This document shows positions 58,451-64,000 of a stretch of 64,000 nt of DNA, one piece after another. Position 1 is the stretch's first letter. Each line of letters starts with the position of its first letter. The stretch is from Siphonodentalium dalli (lineage: Eukaryota > Mollusca > Scaphopoda > Gadilida > Siphonodentaliidae). A model generated the notes under the pieces. That model searched no databases and was not told the DNA's origin. It saw only the letters and a list, made by a program, of their open reading frames with translations. The stretch lies in NCBI GenBank assembly GCA_032622095.1, contig CP136061.1, positions 168,523,107 to 168,587,106 on the forward strand. Reading direction: 5' to 3'. Position numbers and translations under genes: made by a program.

Positions 58451-60299
58451 TACTTTTTCTGGCTGTAACCAGTTCTGATGTAATGCAAGTCGTTTTCATC
58501 TTTCATTTTGTTTTGTGTTAATATTTTGTCATAGCTCAGGGTATCAGGTATTATTTATTTTGACAGTAAAATTGGGATAACTCAAATTTCGTAAGGACCA
58601 GCAAATCGCTTTCGAGAGGGACTCAAAATCCAACAACAATTTAATCTGAATGTTTGTCCAACACAATTGAGATGGATTTACACAACAGCTATCATAGTTA
58701 GCCCACTGATCTAACATACTACAGTATTTGTTTTGAAAACACCCAGAGATGAATTATAAAACGGAACATATAATATACTAGTACAAATTTACAGAATGAA
58801 ATCAGTTTTCATTGTTTTGTAGGAAGGTTGTCTGATTCTATGCCTGCCATAATTATTAATTGTAATGAAGTTTATTTTTTATTGGACCCTTGTATATGGT
58901 GCATGAATACGACGTTCAATAATCACTACCAGGGTGACAAGTGGTTATCGCCCGGATCAGAGGGCGGCAGTGATTTGTGGCCTGCCACGTGACAGGTTCT
59001 GAGCCAATCAAACAGGAAAATATAGGGGAAGTGATAACAATGCGACTTATTGCTCAATATACAGTCAAATCAAAATAAAAAACCCTGGATAACTTGACAT
59101 CGCTTTTGTGTGTGCTTATAGGTCTGTTATATACCCCCCCCCCCCCTCCCACCCATATTTTAAAAACCAAGCATAACTCACACTAATTTTCTACCCTTTG
59201 TGTGAAATTGCCTACACATAATTTGAAAGTCAAGGGTCTGAAGATATTTCAATGAATTGTGATCAATGGCTGGCTCCATTTACATCATAGCTAACGCACA
59301 CAAACTCCTCTACGTCATACCGAAAGATTGTGCCCCTTATATACCCATAGGTTCACAAATTTTCATCAACTGGTGTTGCTAAAATGTTTATTTCTCTGTA
59401 GTTGAAATGCGAGATTATACAGTTACTCCCCTTAGTTGTCCCATTGATTTCTATCATGAACGTAAAATTGGGCGCACAGTCTGGTTTCTCATTCACACCG
59501 ATGTTCTCTCAAAATTGAAACGTCACAATCAACGTCCACAATAATTATCAGAAGTCGGAGCAATATCATTTTCATGGTCAATGTTTACCGTATTGTAAAC
59601 TTAGTTATTATGTTCGAAAAGTTGTTGTTGATCATTACTTGTTCAATTAAAAGAATTACTGAAAAATGGTTTGTTGAGTATGTTTCCTACTTACTTGGTT
59701 GGTGGGTTACAATTGCACATATCAAGTGCAGATAACAAAACAGTTGTCACCCTCAATTATCGGGAGACACAGAGATTTGTTGCCCACTCAAAATATGAAT
59801 GTTACGAGCAGGTGATAAATCACAATGTCTCCCTCAACATTGGGCGATAACTGTATATTGTCAGTACATCTAAATTAAAATATAATTTGACATAATGCAT
59901 CATTGTTTCCTCTGATATTCATACCTCACAGAAGACGGAAGCGCTCCTCACATGACTTTGGCAGTCTGACGTGTTCATACCTCATGGACATGCAAGAAAC
60001 AAATGTAAATTATGTATGTAATTTGACACAATTTGTCAATTCTAATAAGGTGGAACATTAAAAAAATGTCACACTACCCATTGGGTTATACACTGTATAT
60101 ACTACCATGGTACCGCAATATACTACCATGGCTTCAGCCTTGTCATGTGACGTTGCTTAGACCAATCAGGGTGATTGAATTCTGGTACATAGGCATACTA
60201 CATATTATCTTGTGTTCTAGGACAGATTTGCATCCTTATCCTGTATTCCTGTATCAAATGATAATACAACGCTATCTATAAACCGAATAGTCCTCGAGG
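58451..60299. other. No gene recognised
   Basis: A C tract lies at about 59,137. Short frames (for example 60,033-60,281) have no recognisable domain. No inverted or tandem structure is evident. Confidence 0.45.
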
Positions 60300-60600
60300 G
60301 CTAAATGAATGGACCATCAATATCCATTTCACTGAGACACATGACAGTTAATAGACTCTAACCACCCAAATGTATGGACAGAAGACAGACACTTAAATAT
60401 CCATTTGACCCACACATGCATGGACTGGCAATAGATTCAAAACACCTAAATGTATTGACACAAGACACTTAAATATCCATTTGACAGACACATGGATAGG
60501 TAATAAACTCTTAAACACCTAAATGTATGGACACCCAAGGCACATACAAATCCATTTGAATGACACATTATACATGGACAGTTTATAAATGCCATAGCTG
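60300..60600 (+). repeat. Tandem ~78-bp repeat, about four copies
   Basis: CACTTAAATATCCATTTGAC and AACACCTAAATGTATGGACA recur at about 76-80-bp spacing. The related phrase AACACCTTATTGTATGG followed by CCCATTTGTTAG occurs at 62,085-62,135. Confidence 0.82.
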
Positions 60601-60758
60601 ATTAGATCAATTGAGCCAATACAAGTACTTGGTATGTTTGAATCACAATAATTTTCATTTGTGTTTGATATTAAACTGAGTGCAAGAAATATAATAATGA
60701 TGATCATTGGCTTTATATTGGCCCTGTTGGTGGCAGAAAATAATGAGATTAATATTAT

Positions 60759-60890
60759 CCATCACGACTTGGGGTGTGGGATGGAAAAATCTCACCTGAG
60801 GGGCCAGATATTTGCACCGGACAGGAGGCTTGCCAAATATCTGGCCCCGAAGGTGAGATTTTTCCATGCCCTCATCCCAGGTCATGATGG
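60759..60890. mobile_element. Hairpin MITE with ~56-bp arms
   Basis: CCATCACGACTTGGGGTGTG then GGATGGAAAAATCTCACCTG pairs with the inverse ending GTCATGATGG. The inner GGGGCCAGATATTTG/CAAATATCTGGCCCC match is perfect. The frame at 60,661-61,008 reads through it and is therefore not called. Confidence 0.85.
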
Positions 60891-62084
60891 ATCATTTTTC
60901 TCCCAACCCAAGAGCCTCATTCCAATTTTTTTTTTATACCAATCTTTGGCACATTCCAGTAGCTTCGTAACGGTATATATGGGGAGAAATCTGATACGAT
61001 ATTCATGATTATCTGGGATGATTTCGGTATATACTGTAAAAACAAAGCGCGGTACCCGTGAACGCAGGGTTAATACGTTAGAGTGAAATCGACACGGTCT
61101 TGTGAAATCGACATGGATACGTCACATCGTTGAACCTGCATGCATAGATTCTGAGAAACGCGCGTATTGATATGAAGTTTATACAACTGGACTAATCGTG
61201 TTTGTCATAAGAAATTTTCATATCGGTACCATTAGAAAAGGAAACATGTGCATATATATGACAGACAAATGTTAAGACGCGTTCGACGATTTATTGCAAC
61301 GATGACAACTGTTTGAATGTGGAATTATTTCATTCGTCATTTGTGAAGCGGCTGTTGTTTACCTGTTATGAAATGTGCCAGTGGTGCCATTTCACTTGAG
61401 GCCTTCCGTTTGATGGAATATGTTATCAAATTAGTCGTTTATATTGCATGCAACTCTGTGTCTGCAAGTGAGGTTATTTTGAAGGTTTTTCGTGATTAAC
61501 AGTTGAGGCTCGTCTCCATTTGTATTAGCGTCCATGAACTCGTCCATATTTATTTACTTGAAACGTGAAGCGTAACTGGTTGGTCGCCATTGTTTTAGTT
61601 CACACAAAACATGATGACAGATTGTTAAATTAGTTCCGGCTCTTAATTAAATAGGTAAACCAGTCACGTGGGTGGGGTGAGATAGATGGTCACATGTTAT
61701 GTCACACGGGCTGCCTGTGCTAAAATGTGTAGGGGGTGGGAGAAATGATGCATGTACAAATATTGGTATTTGTACGACTAACAACAATATGGATTATAGC
61801 AACGAATTGAATGTGGATTTATATAGCTGCTGCAACTTCATGCTACAATGCTGGATAGTTTTCATCCTTGTTGGCACGACAGTGATCGAATGTCTGCACA
61901 TAAATCATTTTACAACTAACTGCTTATTTCATAAATTATAGCATTTCCTTTTAATCTATTTTTTGGGAATAGCCTCAAAGATATGAAACATTGTAGCTTG
62001 TGAGATTAGATACCACGTGATATGTTTAATATATATGCAAACTACATGAGTTGTTAAAGTTGTTTTGCTAGGTTTCTTTGATAA
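60891..62084. other. No gene recognised
   Basis: Mixed sequence with a short frame at 61,699-61,941 that lacks domains. No repeats identified. Confidence 0.45.
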
Positions 62085-62350
62085 ACACCTTATTGTATGG
62101 CCACCAAGACACGTAAATACCCATTTGTTAGAAGTTGTATAGCCACATAAAAACTAAAGCCACATTACTATTTCTAGCCACATAGGTCGTAGCCACATAT
62201 CTACCGAGATAAAAGCGACAGAAGGGAAGCAACTCAAAACACCTAGACACGTAAATACCCATTTGTTAGAAGAAGTTGTATAGCCACATAAAAACTAAAG
62301 CCACATTACTATTTCTAGCCACATAGGTCGAAGCCACATATCTACCCATT
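62085..62350 (+). repeat. Direct duplication of a GCCACATA-rich ~115-bp unit
   Basis: GTAAATACCCATTTGTTAGA, GTATAGCCACATAAAAACTA and AGCCACATAGGTCG occur near 62,115 and again near 62,252. The segment CCGAGATAAAAGCGACAGAA between the copies is the inverse of 15,470-15,502. Confidence 0.85.
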
Positions 62351-64000
62351 TGTTGGTATGTCCGTCCGTCCATCCGTCCGTCAACAATTCGTTGAACATC
62401 TTCTCCTCTGAAACCGGAAGACCGAATTGGTTCATATTTGGTGTGGATGTTCCCTAGGTGACTCTCATTCAGATTTGTTCAAATGCGGTCACTGGGTCAA
62501 ATAGTTGCGAAGCCAGGGCCATAACTCGATTCCTCCATAGTAATTCTTACAACGACTTCTTGTTCAGAACCATTGGGCAGATTTAGGTAATATTTGGTAT
62601 GGAGGGTCCTTGGGTCACTGGTGTTCAGATTTGTTCAAATGAGGTCACCCGGTCAATTAGTTGAGAAACCAGGGCCATAACTCATAGTAATTCTTACAAT
62701 AACTTCTTCTAAAAAAATATTTGGCCGATTTAGCTTATATTTGGTACAGAGATACCTTGGGTGACTGGGGTTCAGATTTGTTCAAATGGGGTCACTGGGT
62801 CGAATAGGGGCAGAGCCAGGGACATAACTTTAAAAACAAAAAATTTAATTTTTGCATTTTGATCTTTAATTTTTGTTTAGGACACATCACAGCCTCATAT
62901 TTTTTACCTAGATTTTTCTTAGCATGTTCTTCATCTTTATGGATTTTTGTATTGTTTATTTAACCCCTTCCACTCTTGTTTTGATATAGAATTCATCCAA
63001 GACAGGATTACTCAAACATTTTTCATCTGATCAACACCAAATTTGGTATATGAATTTTTGACACTTATATACAGATCAAGTTAAAATATGGGTTTGATCC
63101 GATATATTTTAACAGAGTTATGGCCCTTTATAATTCACACCTCTTTGCTATGCACTATTAATTTTTAAGAGAACACTGAAGCCTGTATTATTGAAAAAGC
63201 CAATTTATCATAGTGTGGTCACCCGATACTCTGCTGAAGACTGCTTGCTTCAGACCAGTTTACCATCTGTCATTACAAGACATGACATTAGCTAAACAAC
63301 TATTCTACCAGAGTCTACAAGGAATAGTCCATTGTTCATTTCTCCAAGCCTGGACATAGTGTGTCTGACATTTGCAGAATGAAGTCCCCAGATGGTGAAT
63401 TTAGTGTTGCTACCTCATACAACAGGCTAGCATCACCAAATACACCCTCAATTACCTTATTCTGCTTAGGCCTCATCTTCTGGGACAATTTTTTTTAAAA
63501 CATGTTTTAAAATTTGAAAAAAAGTGACACCATTATATATAACATCTGCAGAGTTATGAAACTTTACTCTTTAATGAAATTATGGAAACATTCCACCCTC
63601 CCCCACCACCCCCTCCCACATGGCCCAGGCCCAACCCTGCCATCAACCAACATCCCTTCCAAGCCATATCACCTCTCAATTTAATACCTCTTCTCACCAC
63701 AGAGGCATATATATCTGTAAAGGTACAGGTCATTAATTATATAAACTGGCCAGATGACATGTATTATTCTAATCTAAACATATCTGTTTGCAGAATGAGG
63801 TCCCCAGAGGGTGAATTTAGTTATGCTACCCTGCACAGCAGTCTAGCATCACCAAATACACTAGCCAGGGTCCTCATTCTGCTTAGGCCTCATCTTCTGG
63901 GAAGTATATAGGCACTTAAATTGACATTTTTACTTACTTTAGCCCTTCTGTTTAGTTTCTATATCCCCTAATTTGTGAATATAAAATGCATAATTGAGGT
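62351..64000 (+). repeat. Long dispersed repeat, second full-length-like copy, cut by window end
   Basis: It parallels 22,240-23,590 in order: CCGTCCGTCAAC run, ~165-bp sub-repeats, C-rich stretch near 63,597, then the AATGAGGTCCCCAGAGGGTG block at 63,795 (an earlier variant at 63,380). From 63,795 to 64,000 the match to 23,373-23,582 is nearly exact. A 109-codon frame at 63,582 (Pro-rich start) is repeat-derived. The unit continues beyond base 64,000. Confidence 0.88.

Overview
The window is eukaryotic, AT-rich and overwhelmingly non-coding. Short exon-like ORFs with GT/AG borders, a tRNA-derived SINE, many MITEs and a recurrent dispersed repeat (an AGCTCACCTGAGACGAAG core followed by a CCGT-rich run, copies near 13.1, 15.2, 22.2, 35.5 and 62.4 kb) point to a marine invertebrate, most likely a bivalve or other mollusc. 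That assignment rests on recall of similar repeats, not on a search. No rRNA, functional tRNA, CRISPR or prokaryotic operon structure is visible. Layout: 0-10.9 kb holds two long inverted-repeat elements whose loops are minisatellites (42-bp and 21-bp units), then diverged ~385-bp repeats. An exon (11,017-11,249) lies just before a hAT-like element with 103-bp terminal inverted repeats (TIRs). 12.7-16.5 kb holds dispersed repeats, a 139-bp satellite, a minus-strand exon-like ORF and a TIR element with a 5-bp duplication. 17.2-21.6 kb is a 130-bp satellite carrying a TA-flanked MITE and a hAT element with exact empty-site footprints, then a 981-bp higher-order repeat. 21.6-34.9 kb is more dispersed and tandem repeat. 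35-44.6 kb is the most gene-like part: a PWWP-like exon and a phase-consistent set of four plus-strand exons whose third encodes the C-terminal signature of a tyrosine recombinase (Crypton-like). 44.8-46.1 kb is a 1.3-kb TIR element. The standout is 46,878-56,126: two ~4.5-kb copies of one element, head to head, nearly identical and without net indels, forming a 9.2-kb palindrome. Each copy ends in a 244-bp terminal repeat containing a complete type I hammerhead ribozyme core. The right copy begins exactly at the predicted cleavage site of that ribozyme. This is the organisation expected of Penelope-like elements and retrozymes. The bodies encode no recognisable protein and instead carry 161-bp satellite arrays, so the element looks non-autonomous. 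After it come a SINE with an 11-bp target duplication, a frameshifted acidic/lysine-rich coding remnant, a palindrome nested within a palindrome, a 169-bp tandem triplication and further dispersed repeats to the end. Genes do not form a pathway here. Coding calls are isolated exons inferred from splice borders and open frames, whereas the mobile-element calls with exact TIRs, target duplications and empty sites are the best supported.
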